DNA of 53,019 nucleotides from Armatimonadota bacterium (GTDB lineage: Bacteria; Armatimonadota; Zipacnadia; UBA1398; JAKPQA01). Below are positions 24,359 to 31,930 of the stretch, piece by piece. The first letter of the stretch is position 1, and the number at the start of each line of letters is the position of its first letter. The notes under the pieces are model-generated. The model ran no database searches and was not told where the DNA came from. It worked only from the letters and a program-made list of their open reading frames with translations. Made by a program: the position numbers and the translations under genes. The stretch spans positions 1 to 53,019 of the forward strand of contig JAKPQA010000131.1 of the NCBI GenBank assembly GCA_029547025.1, read 5' to 3'.

Positions 24359-26974
24359 ATGGCTCCGACACGGGCTTCGCGAGGACTCGCGCTTGCCGCT
24401 GTCCTGCTGGTGGCCGGGTCGGCACTGGCCCAACAGGCGCCCGAGCCCACGATCCAGGTGCTCGACAACGGGCTCACAGTCATCGTGCAGGAGCAGCACG
24501 CGAGTCCCGTGGTGGCGGTCCGGTTCCTGGTGGGGACGGGGAGTGCCTACGAGGGCCGGTACCTCGGGGCCGGGCTCTCGCACCTGGTCGAGCATGCCAT
24601 CGACGGCGGCACGCCAACCCGGAGCCGCACCGACATCCAGAAGCTGATCGAGTCCATCGGGAACGCGTCCAACGCGATGACCGAGTACGACACGACGCAG
24701 TATTACATCACCACCAGTGCTCCGTGCTGGAGCCAGGCGCTGGAGGTGCTGGCCGACTACGTCCTTCATCCGACCTTCCCCGAGGAGATCGTCCAACAGG
24801 AGCAAGGGGTAATCCGGCGTGAGATGGCCATGTCGGATGACAATCCCGCCGACCGCGCGTGGGACCTGGCGCTGGAGACCGTGTTCCTGGTGGACTCGTC
24901 ACGCCACCGCATCCTGGGCTATCCCGCCCTGTTCGATGCGTTGACGAGAGACGATCTGGTTGCCTACCACCAGGATCGGTATGTACCTGAGAATGTCACC
25001 ATCGTCGTGGCGGGGGACGTGACGACCGCTGACGTGATCGATCGAACCCGGGAGCTGCTGGGCTCGCTGCCACGCCGGGCGCTCAAGGCCGTGGCTCGGG
25101 AGAGCGAGCCGCCGCAAACGGCTCCCCGACGCCGCACCATAGTGGACCCCGATCTCGACACGGCGTACCTCATTATGGCGTACCGCAGCATCGACCTACT
25201 CCATCCGGATCTCTACGCCCTTGATGTGCTGTCGTATGTGCTCTCGCAGGGCGCGAGTTCGCGGCTGGTGCGGACCCTGCGGGATGAGCAGTCGCTGGTG
25301 TCGCACATCGAGACCCACTCGTACACGCCGCCGCGCCGGCCCGGCGTGTTCGCCGTCGAAGCGATGGTAGACCCGGCGAACCTGGTGCCCGCCGAGGCGG
25401 CCATCGCAGACGAGTTGCTCCGCTGCCAGACTGAGGAGGTAACGCCAGAGGAGCTGGACCGGGCCAAAGCTCAGAAATCGGCCGAGCTCGTGTTTGCCCG
25501 CGAGACCGTCGAAGGCCTCGCGTCGCAGCTCGCGTTCGACTACTACGCCACGGGCGATGTGCGTTTCAGCGAGAGGTACGTCGAGGGCATCCGCCGGGTT
25601 ACGGCCGAAGATGTGAAGCGGGTGGCCGCGACGTATCTGCGCCCGGAGGCGCTCTGCGTGGCCCTGCTCACGCCCACTGAGTCCGAAGCGTCCCAGGAGG
25701 CCGTCGGGGCGCCGTCGGCCGCCCCGGTTCAGAAGGTAACACTCGACAACGGCCTGACCCTGCTCTTGGGCGAGGACCACGCGGTGCCCATGGTCTCAGT
25801 GGTCAGTGCTACGCTGGGCGGCCTTCGCGCCGAGACCAGGGAGAACAATGGCATCTGCAGTCTGACGGCCCAGACCATGCTGCGGGGCACGGCGTCGCGT
25901 AGTCGGGTGCAGATCGCCCGGGCGCTCGAGGACGTGGGCGGCCATCTCGAGGTCTCCTCTGGACGCAACAGCATCACCGTGACGGCCACGGTGTTGGCGC
26001 AGAACCTGGACACGGCGCTCGACACGGTGGGCGACGTGCTGCAGCACGCCACATTCCCCGAGCAGGAGCTCGCCGCCGAGAAGCAGCAGGCACTCGAGGG
26101 CTTGGCCCAGGAGCAGGATGATGCCTTCGCCGCGTCTGAGCGCCTGTTCCTGCCCTACGTCTACACGCGGCACCCGTACGGCATGGAGCCGTCCGGCACA
26201 CCCGAGTCCGTGGGGGGACTGACTCGCGAAGCAGTGGTCAGCTTGTATGACCAGTTGGTAAGGCCCGAGCGAACGGTTCTCGCTCTCTATGGGGACTTCG
26301 ATGCGACCGCCGCCCGCGCGGCCGTGGAGAAGGCGTTCGCAGGCTGGGCTCGGGGCGACCATGCCTTTGTTGCCCCCGAGCCGGAGCGGCCGCTTGCGGA
26401 GTTGCGGTCGGCGACGCTGACTCGGCCCCAGGGCCAGACGATGGTGATGTTCGGGTTCCCGGGCCCTCGGCTGGCCGACGACGACTTCTATGTGCGCGAG
26501 GTGCTGGACGCCATGCTCTCGGGGAAGGGGCTGCCGGGGGGGCCGCTGCACAACACGCTGCGGGAGCGGGGGCTGGTGTACATGGTGCACGCGTGGTCGG
26601 CAGACGGTCTGGAGCCGGGGCACTTCACCATCGTCGCTGCCACGGCGCCGGAGACCGCCGACCAGGCCAAAGCGGCGATCGAGGAAGTCGTGATGAACTT
26701 CCTTTCTACGGTACCTTCGGAATCAGATTTGGCTGCAGGAAAGCAGATGTGCATCGCCGAACATACTCTGTCCTTACAGCAGCTCTCGAGCCGTGCGCAG
26801 GAGGCGGCTCTGAATGAGCTCTACGGCCTGGGCTTCGATCGGTCAGCCCACTACGCCGAGCGGATCCAGGAGGTCACTGCGGACGACATCCTGCGGGTGG
26901 GCAGGCAGTTGCTGGACCTGAAGCACTGTGTGACTGTGGTGGTGGGACCGGAGCGGGCGGCACCCGCGCCGTAG
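24359..26974 (+). CDS. M16 (insulinase/pitrilysin) zinc peptidase, two-domain
   Basis: An 871-residue secreted peptidase. After a signal peptide (GLALAAVLLVAGSALAQ), the first M16 domain carries the inverted zinc motif H75-L-V-E78-H79 and a distal Glu in VIRREMAM (E155). The second half, from about residue 455 (VTLDNGLTLLLGEDHAVPM), repeats the fold but has no HxxEH, so it is the usual inactive partner domain that closes the chamber; RERGLVYMVHAW is the conserved R/Y motif region. It probably degrades peptides outside the cytoplasm. ATG 24359 follows an AGGGGGAA site. Codon use is like that of its neighbours. Confidence 0.93.
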   Translation: MAPTRASRGLALAAVLLVAGSALAQQAPEPTIQVLDNGLTVIVQEQHASPVVAVRFLVGTGSAYEGRYLGAGLSHLVEHAIDGGTPTRSRTDIQKLIESIGNASNAMTEYDTTQYYITTSAPCWSQALEVLADYVLHPTFPEEIVQQEQGVIRREMAMSDDNPADRAWDLALETVFLVDSSRHRILGYPALFDALTRDDLVAYHQDRYVPENVTIVVAGDVTTADVIDRTRELLGSLPRRALKAVARESEPPQTAPRRRTIVDPDLDTAYLIMAYRSIDLLHPDLYALDVLSYVLSQGASSRLVRTLRDEQSLVSHIETHSYTPPRRPGVFAVEAMVDPANLVPAEAAIADELLRCQTEEVTPEELDRAKAQKSAELVFARETVEGLASQLAFDYYATGDVRFSERYVEGIRRVTAEDVKRVAATYLRPEALCVALLTPTESEASQEAVGAPSAAPVQKVTLDNGLTLLLGEDHAVPMVSVVSATLGGLRAETRENNGICSLTAQTMLRGTASRSRVQIARALEDVGGHLEVSSGRNSITVTATVLAQNLDTALDTVGDVLQHATFPEQELAAEKQQALEGLAQEQDDAFAASERLFLPYVYTRHPYGMEPSGTPESVGGLTREAVVSLYDQLVRPERTVLALYGDFDATAARAAVEKAFAGWARGDHAFVAPEPERPLAELRSATLTRPQGQTMVMFGFPGPRLADDDFYVREVLDAMLSGKGLPGGPLHNTLRERGLVYMVHAWSADGLEPGHFTIVAATAPETADQAKAAIEEVVMNFLSTVPSESDLAAGKQMCIAEHTLSLQQLSSRAQEAALNELYGLGFDRSAHYAERIQEVTADDILRVGRQLLDLKHCVTVVVGPERAAPAP

Positions 26975-27043
26975 CAGTAGGGATAGGCGCGGCGGTGAAC
27001 AGCCTGAAGGAGAGCGTCGCTTAAGGCGCGGAGCTGAGGTCGG

Positions 27044-27232
27044 GTGAAGAAGCCCAGCAGGAGCCCGTTGTCCGAGATCCAGCTTCTCATGCTTGAGGAG
27101 ATCCTGGCCGATCTGGACGCGTACATGTTCCAGCAGCGCAGTATCCATCGCCTCGACCCGGAGACGGGTGCCGCAGAGGACGAGATGGATCTGGGTGACC
27201 TCGAACCCCCATCGATGCGCGAGGCGGGGTAG
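27044..27232 (+). CDS. small hypothetical protein
   Basis: A 62-residue frame from GTG 27044. It reads KKPSRSPLSEIQLLMLEEIL, then a helix with DAYMFQQRSIHRLDPETG and an acidic tail. Codon third positions are G/C-rich, as in the neighbouring genes. I recognise no family. The upstream GAGGTCGGGTGAAG is only a weak ribosome-binding site. It sits alone between the M16 peptidase and the URO-D-like gene, all on the plus strand. Confidence 0.45.
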   Translation: MKKPSRSPLSEIQLLMLEEILADLDAYMFQQRSIHRLDPETGAAEDEMDLGDLEPPSMREAG

Positions 27233-27369
27233 CCGGCAGGGACTGAGCACTTTGTCTCGCGTGTCGTGTCCGACCGAGGGGGCAGAGCCGTTGGCCACCC
27301 AGGCCGTGCCGGAGGCCAGACGGGTGCGGGCGAACGGCTGAGTGCCCGGGCGAGAGGGAGTCCCCTGCC

Positions 27370-28362
27370 ATGACCAGTCGTGAGCGCGTCATTCGCACCC
27401 TCCGCTTCGAGGGCCCTGATCGGATCCCGGTCGATCTGTGGTCGTTACCGGCCGCTTGGGACCGGCACGGCGAGGGCTTGCGCCGACTTCTTGAACGACA
27501 CCCCACCGATTTCGGCGGGTCGGGCTATGAGGATCCGTTCTACGACCCCCGCGCCTATCAGGTGGGCGAGTACGAAGACGTATGGGGCTGCCACTGGCTT
27601 CAGCTCCGGCCGGGTATGATCGGCGAGGTGAAGCGGGCGCCGCTTGAGGACTATGCCGCGCTCGAGTCGTACCGGCCGCCCGTGCACTTGCTGGACAGGG
27701 GATTCGAGCGCGTGCGAGAGACGCTGGCCGCAGACCACACCCGGTTCGTCAACGGCTGGGGCGGCAACCCCTTCGAGCGCATGCAGTTCCTCCGCGGGCC
27801 CGAGAACCTCTACATGGACATCGCCAGCCCCTCGGACCAGTTCGTGGCGCTGCGCGACATGGTCTTCGGCTTCTTCGAGGCGCTGGTCGACCGGTGGGTC
27901 GAGACCGATGTGGACGGCATCACGTTCCTGGACGACTGGGGTAGTCAGAGGGGGTTGCTGATCCGGCCCGAGGCCTGGCGCAGCCTGTTCCGGCCCAGTT
28001 ACGAGCGGCTCATCGGCCGTGCCAAGGCGGCGGGTAAGTTCGTCTTCTTCCACAGCGACGGTCACATTTTCGACATCTACGGCGACCTCATCGACATGGG
28101 CGTCGATGCCATCAATTCGCAGCTTTGGTGCATGGACGTCGGGGCCATCGCGGCCCGCTACGCGGGGAAGGTCACCTTCTGGGGAGAAGTGAGCCGCCAA
28201 GACACGCTGCCGCGGGGCACGCCAGACGACGTGCGCGCGGCAGCGCGGAGGATGCGCGAGCTGTTCTTCGCCAACGGCGGCCTCATCGGCGAGGGCGAGG
28301 TAGGCGGCGATGTGCCACTCGCCAACGTCGAGGCCCTGCTGACGGCGTGGAATGAGCCCTAG
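27370..28362 (+). CDS. uroporphyrinogen-decarboxylase-like (MtaA/CmuA-type) protein
   Basis: A 330-residue protein of the URO-D superfamily. Typical segments are the N-terminal TSRERVIRTLRFEGPDRIPV, DGITFLDDWGSQRGLLIRPE, WRSLFRPSYERLIGRAKAAG, the HSDG loop (FFHSDGHIFDIYGDLIDMG) and the GGLIGEGEVGGDVPLANVEA tail. The opening and the HSDG histidine fit the MtaA/CmuA branch, which transfers methyl groups between corrinoid proteins and thiols, more than haem-pathway HemE. No corrinoid protein gene is adjacent, so the substrate is unknown. ATG 27370 follows AGAGGGAGT. The end overlaps the converging lipoprotein gene by 4 bp. Confidence 0.85.
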   Translation: MTSRERVIRTLRFEGPDRIPVDLWSLPAAWDRHGEGLRRLLERHPTDFGGSGYEDPFYDPRAYQVGEYEDVWGCHWLQLRPGMIGEVKRAPLEDYAALESYRPPVHLLDRGFERVRETLAADHTRFVNGWGGNPFERMQFLRGPENLYMDIASPSDQFVALRDMVFGFFEALVDRWVETDVDGITFLDDWGSQRGLLIRPEAWRSLFRPSYERLIGRAKAAGKFVFFHSDGHIFDIYGDLIDMGVDAINSQLWCMDVGAIAARYAGKVTFWGEVSRQDTLPRGTPDDVRAAARRMRELFFANGGLIGEGEVGGDVPLANVEALLTAWNEP

Positions 28363-28544
28363 CGCGTCGCGCCGGGGGCGGGGGTGCTGCCCTGCAGGCC
28401 GCCACCCGTGCGCTTCTCGTTCAGGTCTAGCACCTTGGCGTCGGAGTCCTTATCCCCACCCTTCTTGCATCCGGCGGCCAGTGGGACGGCCACGACTAGC
28501 AGGGCGAGACATCCGGCCAATGCGATACGGGACCAGTTCTTCAT
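28359..28544 (-). CDS. small lipoprotein
   Basis: A 61-residue protein starting MKNWSRIALAGCLALL. It has a hydrophobic signal and a lipobox at LAAGC (Cys27), then a charged, Gly/Lys-rich mature part (KKGGDKDSDAK, ending STPAPGATR). It would be lipidated and anchored to the membrane. AGGAAG lies upstream of ATG 28544. It is 120 bp after the radical SAM gene on the same strand and might be the last member of that cluster, but no functional link is visible. Confidence 0.65.
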   Translation of the reverse strand: MKNWSRIALAGCLALLVVAVPLAAGCKKGGDKDSDAKVLDLNEKRTGGGLQGSTPAPGATR

Positions 28545-28664
28545 TCGTGCCACTTCCTGTCGTCTGAGTTCGCGGAACCGGCAGCCCTTCTGCGGCGCCG
28601 GGCACGAAGGTTCCAGTTGGGTAACTGGTTCGGGCGGGCCTCGCACGACTCCTTGCCGCCAACA

Positions 28665-30140
28665 CTACGCCCTGAGCTGTGCGGTCCCCATGTGCGGCGA
28701 GTGGGCGCCGCACGACTCGGTGTCGGCGCTGGTCGCCAGAGCCGATACGTCGTCGCGGATGTAGAACCCGAACTCCTGGAGCACCGCGAGCTTGGGCAGT
28801 ACGTTCCCCGCCAGGTCGTAGTGGAAGAAGCCGGGGAAGATGTCCTTGTGCTGGCCGATGAAGTCGAAGATGGGCCGGTGCGAGTCGGCAATGCGCACCC
28901 GGCTGCCGCGGCACTCCTCGTGCCCGGTGAGCATGTACTCGGGGAGGAGCTCGTCGCAGAACTCGAGCGCCTCCGGGTTCTCCAGCTCGGCGTAGATGTC
29001 GGTCTGCGGCAGGAAGCACAGCAGCGAGGGGAGCACTCGAGCGCCCAACATGCGAGCGGAGACCATCTGGAAGACAGTCTGGTGGAAGTCGTCGAGAGTC
29101 TCGAAGGGGAACCCCCACATGTAGAAGGCATCGGTTCGCGGGAACACGCGGACAGCTTTCCCGAGCACGGGGAGCACGTCGACGGCGCGGAAGCCCTTCT
29201 TCGTCCGACGGAGCACTTCGTCCGAGCCCGACTCGATGCCGAACCGCAGCTCGACGCAGCCGGAGTCGGCCATCATCTTCATGGCGTCCTCGTCGACCAG
29301 ATCGACCCGCCCGAAGGCCTTCCACATGACCTGCAGGCCCGAGGCCATGAGGTCACGTGAGAAGCTTCGAGCGCGCTCGGCGCTGGCCACGAAGAACTCA
29401 TCCTGGAAGAGGAACAGGCCCACGCCGTGCTCGGAGTTGAGGTAGCGCATCTCGTCGATGACATCGGCGTTGGACCGGACCATGGGTTGGCGGCCCCAGA
29501 TGGGCGCCACGCTGCAGAAGGTGCAGGGGTAGGGGCATCCGCGCGAGGTCATCATGCCGTAGCCTGCGTACTTCGACAGGTCGACCTTGTGGTAGGCCGG
29601 GCGCGGGGCCGAGTCGAGCGGATCGATACGCGCCGCCGCGGGTGTCCGCACGATGCTGCCGTTGCGGCGCAGCACCAGGCCCGGTTGCCCTACCAGATCC
29701 TCGCCGGCTTTGAGTGCCCGCAGCCAGGCGGGCACGCTGCGCTCGCCCTCGCCGTGTGCGATGAGGTCAATCCACGGGAAGCGCGTGAGGAGCTTCTCTT
29801 CGACCCACGCAGGCCCCACGCCACCGAGAACGGTGGTGACGCCGGGGTAGGCCTCCTTGACCTTCTGCAGTGCCAGTACGGCGAAGGGGAGCAGGTTGGC
29901 CATGCAACTGAAGCCGACCACCGGCGCCGGGTCACGGGTGAACTCGAGAATGGCCTCGGCGGAGAAGGGCTCTGGGTGGTCGTTGAGCTGGTAGTCGCGG
30001 AAGTCGACCTCGAAGCCCGCCTGCTCCAGCGCGCTCGTGAGGTACAGCGACCCGAGCGGCACGTGCAGCTCTCGCTCGACCTTGTCGTAGTAGCGCATGT
30101 AGAGCATGTTGAGGTTGACCAGCGTGATGTCCGCGCTCAT
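28665..30140 (-). CDS. B12-binding-type radical SAM protein
   Basis: A 491-residue enzyme. The N-terminal Rossmann domain (about 1-160) has the pattern of the cobalamin-binding family (HVPLGSLYLTSALEQAGFEV, VVGFSCMANLLP, VTTVLGGVGPAW, DLIAHGEGE) but lacks DxHxxG, so base-off cobalamin binding through His is unlikely. The radical SAM 4Fe-4S site is C202-PYP-C206-TF-C209. It continues with DEFFVASAERARSFSRDLM, CVELRFGIESGSDEVLRRTK, and a C-terminal region of unknown role. Such enzymes methylate or rearrange unreactive carbons. ATG 30140 has GGAGG nine bases upstream and overlaps the zinc-ribbon gene stop by four bases (ATGA), so the two are translationally coupled. It is a candidate modifying enzyme for the two leader-like proteins upstream. 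Confidence 0.9.
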   Translation of the reverse strand: MSADITLVNLNMLYMRYYDKVERELHVPLGSLYLTSALEQAGFEVDFRDYQLNDHPEPFSAEAILEFTRDPAPVVGFSCMANLLPFAVLALQKVKEAYPGVTTVLGGVGPAWVEEKLLTRFPWIDLIAHGEGERSVPAWLRALKAGEDLVGQPGLVLRRNGSIVRTPAAARIDPLDSAPRPAYHKVDLSKYAGYGMMTSRGCPYPCTFCSVAPIWGRQPMVRSNADVIDEMRYLNSEHGVGLFLFQDEFFVASAERARSFSRDLMASGLQVMWKAFGRVDLVDEDAMKMMADSGCVELRFGIESGSDEVLRRTKKGFRAVDVLPVLGKAVRVFPRTDAFYMWGFPFETLDDFHQTVFQMVSARMLGARVLPSLLCFLPQTDIYAELENPEALEFCDELLPEYMLTGHEECRGSRVRIADSHRPIFDFIGQHKDIFPGFFHYDLAGNVLPKLAVLQEFGFYIRDDVSALATSADTESCGAHSPHMGTAQLRA

Positions 30141-30583
30141 CCGAAGTACCTCCGTTGCCATCTGCCCACCGTCGTCGACAGGCCATCGTCCATGGCATCT
30201 CGCACGAAGTCCCAGGCGAGGAACCCCACGAGCAGCCCGAGCAGCACGCCGGTCAGCAGAGCCGGCTCTGCGGAGAGTTCGAGCGGGCCATCGCGGTAGT
30301 TCCTCTCGGTGCTCTGGATGATCTGCACCATCCAGAAGAGCGCCAGGGCATCGCCCAGGAGCGCTCCCACGATGTCCGATGCGTGCTTGTTGTACCAGAC
30401 GTGGCGGTCCAGCAGCTCGCGCCCACAGTGCGGACACCACCGCGTGTGCAACGGGATGCGCTCCCCGCACATCAGGCATTTCGCGAACGCCTCTTGCCTC
30501 AGTGGCACCTCGCGGCTGGCATAGCCATCGCAAGCATGGTTGCCAACCCCTACGAGCACGCGGGCCAGAGGACACGGCGGCAC
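30137..30583 (-). CDS. zinc-ribbon protein with transmembrane helices
   Basis: A 148-residue frame. A zinc ribbon is formed by C36-L-M-C39 and C50-P-H-C53. Two hydrophobic segments follow (IVGALLGDALALFWMVQII and LLTGVLLGLLVGFLAWDFV), then a basic tail. The cytoplasmic ribbon plus two helices suggests a membrane-bound adaptor; no family is recognised. The start is uncertain: GTG 30583 lies 6 bp after the upstream stop with GGAG nearby, but a start further in (GTG 30508) is possible. It overlaps the radical SAM gene by four bases. Confidence 0.72.
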   Translation of the reverse strand: MPPCPLARVLVGVGNHACDGYASREVPLRQEAFAKCLMCGERIPLHTRWCPHCGRELLDRHVWYNKHASDIVGALLGDALALFWMVQIIQSTERNYRDGPLELSAEPALLTGVLLGLLVGFLAWDFVRDAMDDGLSTTVGRWQRRYFG

Positions 30584-30589
30584 GATGAC

Positions 30590-31186
30590 CTACTCTCCGG
30601 CCGGCCTGTCGGCGGGAGGCGCGTTCGGGCCCCGCTTGCCCGATCCGCGCAACGGGTCATCAGGCCGGATGCCCTGCAAGCGAGACATGTCGGGGCTGAT
30701 ACCCATGGTTGCCGGGAAGTCAGGGGTGATGCCGAGCGTGGTGGTCTCCCTCTTCCGGCACCCCATCTGACTGGTCGCGCCGGCAACGCCGAAGAGGGCA
30801 ATGCCCGCGGCCGCGGCCAGCCTTCGGAGCAAGCCACGCCGTGCTGGGCTGCTCGGGGCAAGCTGGGCGATCATGGCCTGCAGGTGCTTAGCCGGTATGG
30901 CCAACAGGATGGCGTGCTCGGAGACCGAGAGCTCGAGACCGGAGCGCTCCAGCGCGCCGGCGCGGTCAGACATGAGCCGCGTGCGGAACCGGCCATCGGC
31001 CGCGGCCTTGCGGAGCACGCGCTCGATGCCCATGGGGACATCGACGACGGCGTCATCGCCCGGTGGCCGTCCGCCCACAATCGTCGTCCGCACGCCGTTG
31101 CGCAGCCGGTCGATGGCGTCGCCAGCCTTCAGCTCCTGCAGTGCGTGGCGCAGGTCGCGCGACTTACGTCCGAGCCAGCCTGGCAT
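30590..31186 (-). CDS. NHLP-leader-like protein with C-terminal 10-residue repeats (candidate RiPP-type precursor)
   Basis: A 198-residue protein. Residues 1-50 include the motif VRTTIVGGRPPG (32-43). Residues about 53-110 resemble the NHLP-clan (Os1348-like) leader: GIERVLRKAAADGRFRTRLM, then ALERSGLELSVSEHAILLA. Residues 114-140 start with SPARRGLLRR, a double-arginine run before a hydrophobic helix (LAAAAGIALFGVAGA) that ends at C143. Residues 151-180 are three contiguous 10-residue repeats: LGITPDFPAT, MGISPDMSRL, QGIRPDDPLR. Its paralogue at 31282-31815 aligns without gaps for the first 133 residues. ATG 31186 has AGGAGG eight bases upstream. Next to a radical SAM enzyme this looks like a precursor peptide, but a membrane-anchored protein is an alternative. 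The leader assignment is from pattern only. Confidence 0.72.
   Translation of the reverse strand: MPGWLGRKSRDLRHALQELKAGDAIDRLRNGVRTTIVGGRPPGDDAVVDVPMGIERVLRKAAADGRFRTRLMSDRAGALERSGLELSVSEHAILLAIPAKHLQAMIAQLAPSSPARRGLLRRLAAAAGIALFGVAGATSQMGCRKRETTTLGITPDFPATMGISPDMSRLQGIRPDDPLRGSGKRGPNAPPADRPAGE
30647..30736 (-). repeat. three tandem 30-bp units encoding xGI[TSR]PDxxxx
   Basis: Codons 151-180 of the leader-like protein form three exact 10-codon units with the shared core G-I-x-P-D. The first unit spans 30707-30736, the second 30677-30706 and the third 30647-30676. The DNA differs at many third positions while G, I, P and D are kept, which suggests selection on the peptide rather than recent slippage. 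Confidence 0.8.
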
Positions 31187-31281
31187 GTCCAACCGCCTCC
31201 TGGGGACGGCGTCCGGTTGAGAGAGGCTATCACCAGTGTGTCGGTGGCTCTCCGCGCGCGAATCGTTGGGTCAGCACTGCG

Positions 31282-31815
31282 TCAGGGGTCGCTGGAGTCC
31301 GCCGTGATGCCTCGGGTCTTGGGCGGCGCGCTGGCGTCGGCTGCCTCGACGCCCTCAGGCAGATCGGGCTGCGCTCCCGTCGCGACCGTCACCGCGCAGC
31401 CCGGCTGGGTGACGGCGCCGAAGATGACGATGCCGGCGGCAGCCACCAGTCGGCGCAACCAGCTTCGTCGCGACGGGCTGGTGGGTGCGAGCTGAGCCAC
31501 CATGGCTTCGAGCTGCTCGGCCGGGGCGGCCAACAAGATGGCGCGCTCGGCGGGTGTCAGCGCCAGGCCGGACGCGCGCAGTGCGCCGTCGCGGTCAGTC
31601 CACAGCCGCGCGCGGAAGGCGCCGTCAGCCGCCGCACGGCGCAGCACGCGTTCAATGCCGATGGGCACCTCGACCCGGGCATCATCGCCGGGCGGTCGCC
31701 CCCCCACGATAGTGGTGCGCACGCTGCGGGTACTCCAGCCGACTCCGTCGCCGACCCGGATCTCCTGGAGTGCGTGGCGCACATCGCGCGCTTTGCGTTG
31801 GATCCAAATCCGCAT
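31282..31815 (-). CDS. second NHLP-leader-like protein, paralogue of the 30590 gene
   Basis: A 177-residue protein. Residues 1-133 align gap-free to the neighbouring paralogue, including VRTTIVGGRPPG (32-43), GIERVLRRAAADGAFRARL, ALTPAERAILLAAPAEQLEAM and SPSRRSWLRRLVAAAGIVIFG. After the hydrophobic segment ending at C140 the proteins diverge; this one ends KTRGITADSSDP, with a single degenerate copy of the GIxPD motif (GITAD). ATG 31815 was chosen because the paralogue begins at the same alignment position; the ribosome-binding site is weak (GGGGGTG). It is the first gene of the cluster and is divergent from the GH42-like gene, with 115 bp between. Confidence 0.72.
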   Translation of the reverse strand: MRIWIQRKARDVRHALQEIRVGDGVGWSTRSVRTTIVGGRPPGDDARVEVPIGIERVLRRAAADGAFRARLWTDRDGALRASGLALTPAERAILLAAPAEQLEAMVAQLAPTSPSRRSWLRRLVAAAGIVIFGAVTQPGCAVTVATGAQPDLPEGVEAADASAPPKTRGITADSSDP

Positions 31816-31930
31816 GGCCGACACCCCCGCAGAAGGTAATGGTGCCGGAGCATTCGCCAGTGGGCAGGAAGGTCCTCGCGCGGGAGGAAAGGGGGACGAG
31901 CGCCGCTTCCTGGAGGGTGGGAGTCTCGCC

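Noticed and set aside
30647-30736. Three 30-bp repeats as a CRISPR or minisatellite
   Set aside because: They lie in frame inside a coding gene and preserve amino acids rather than DNA.
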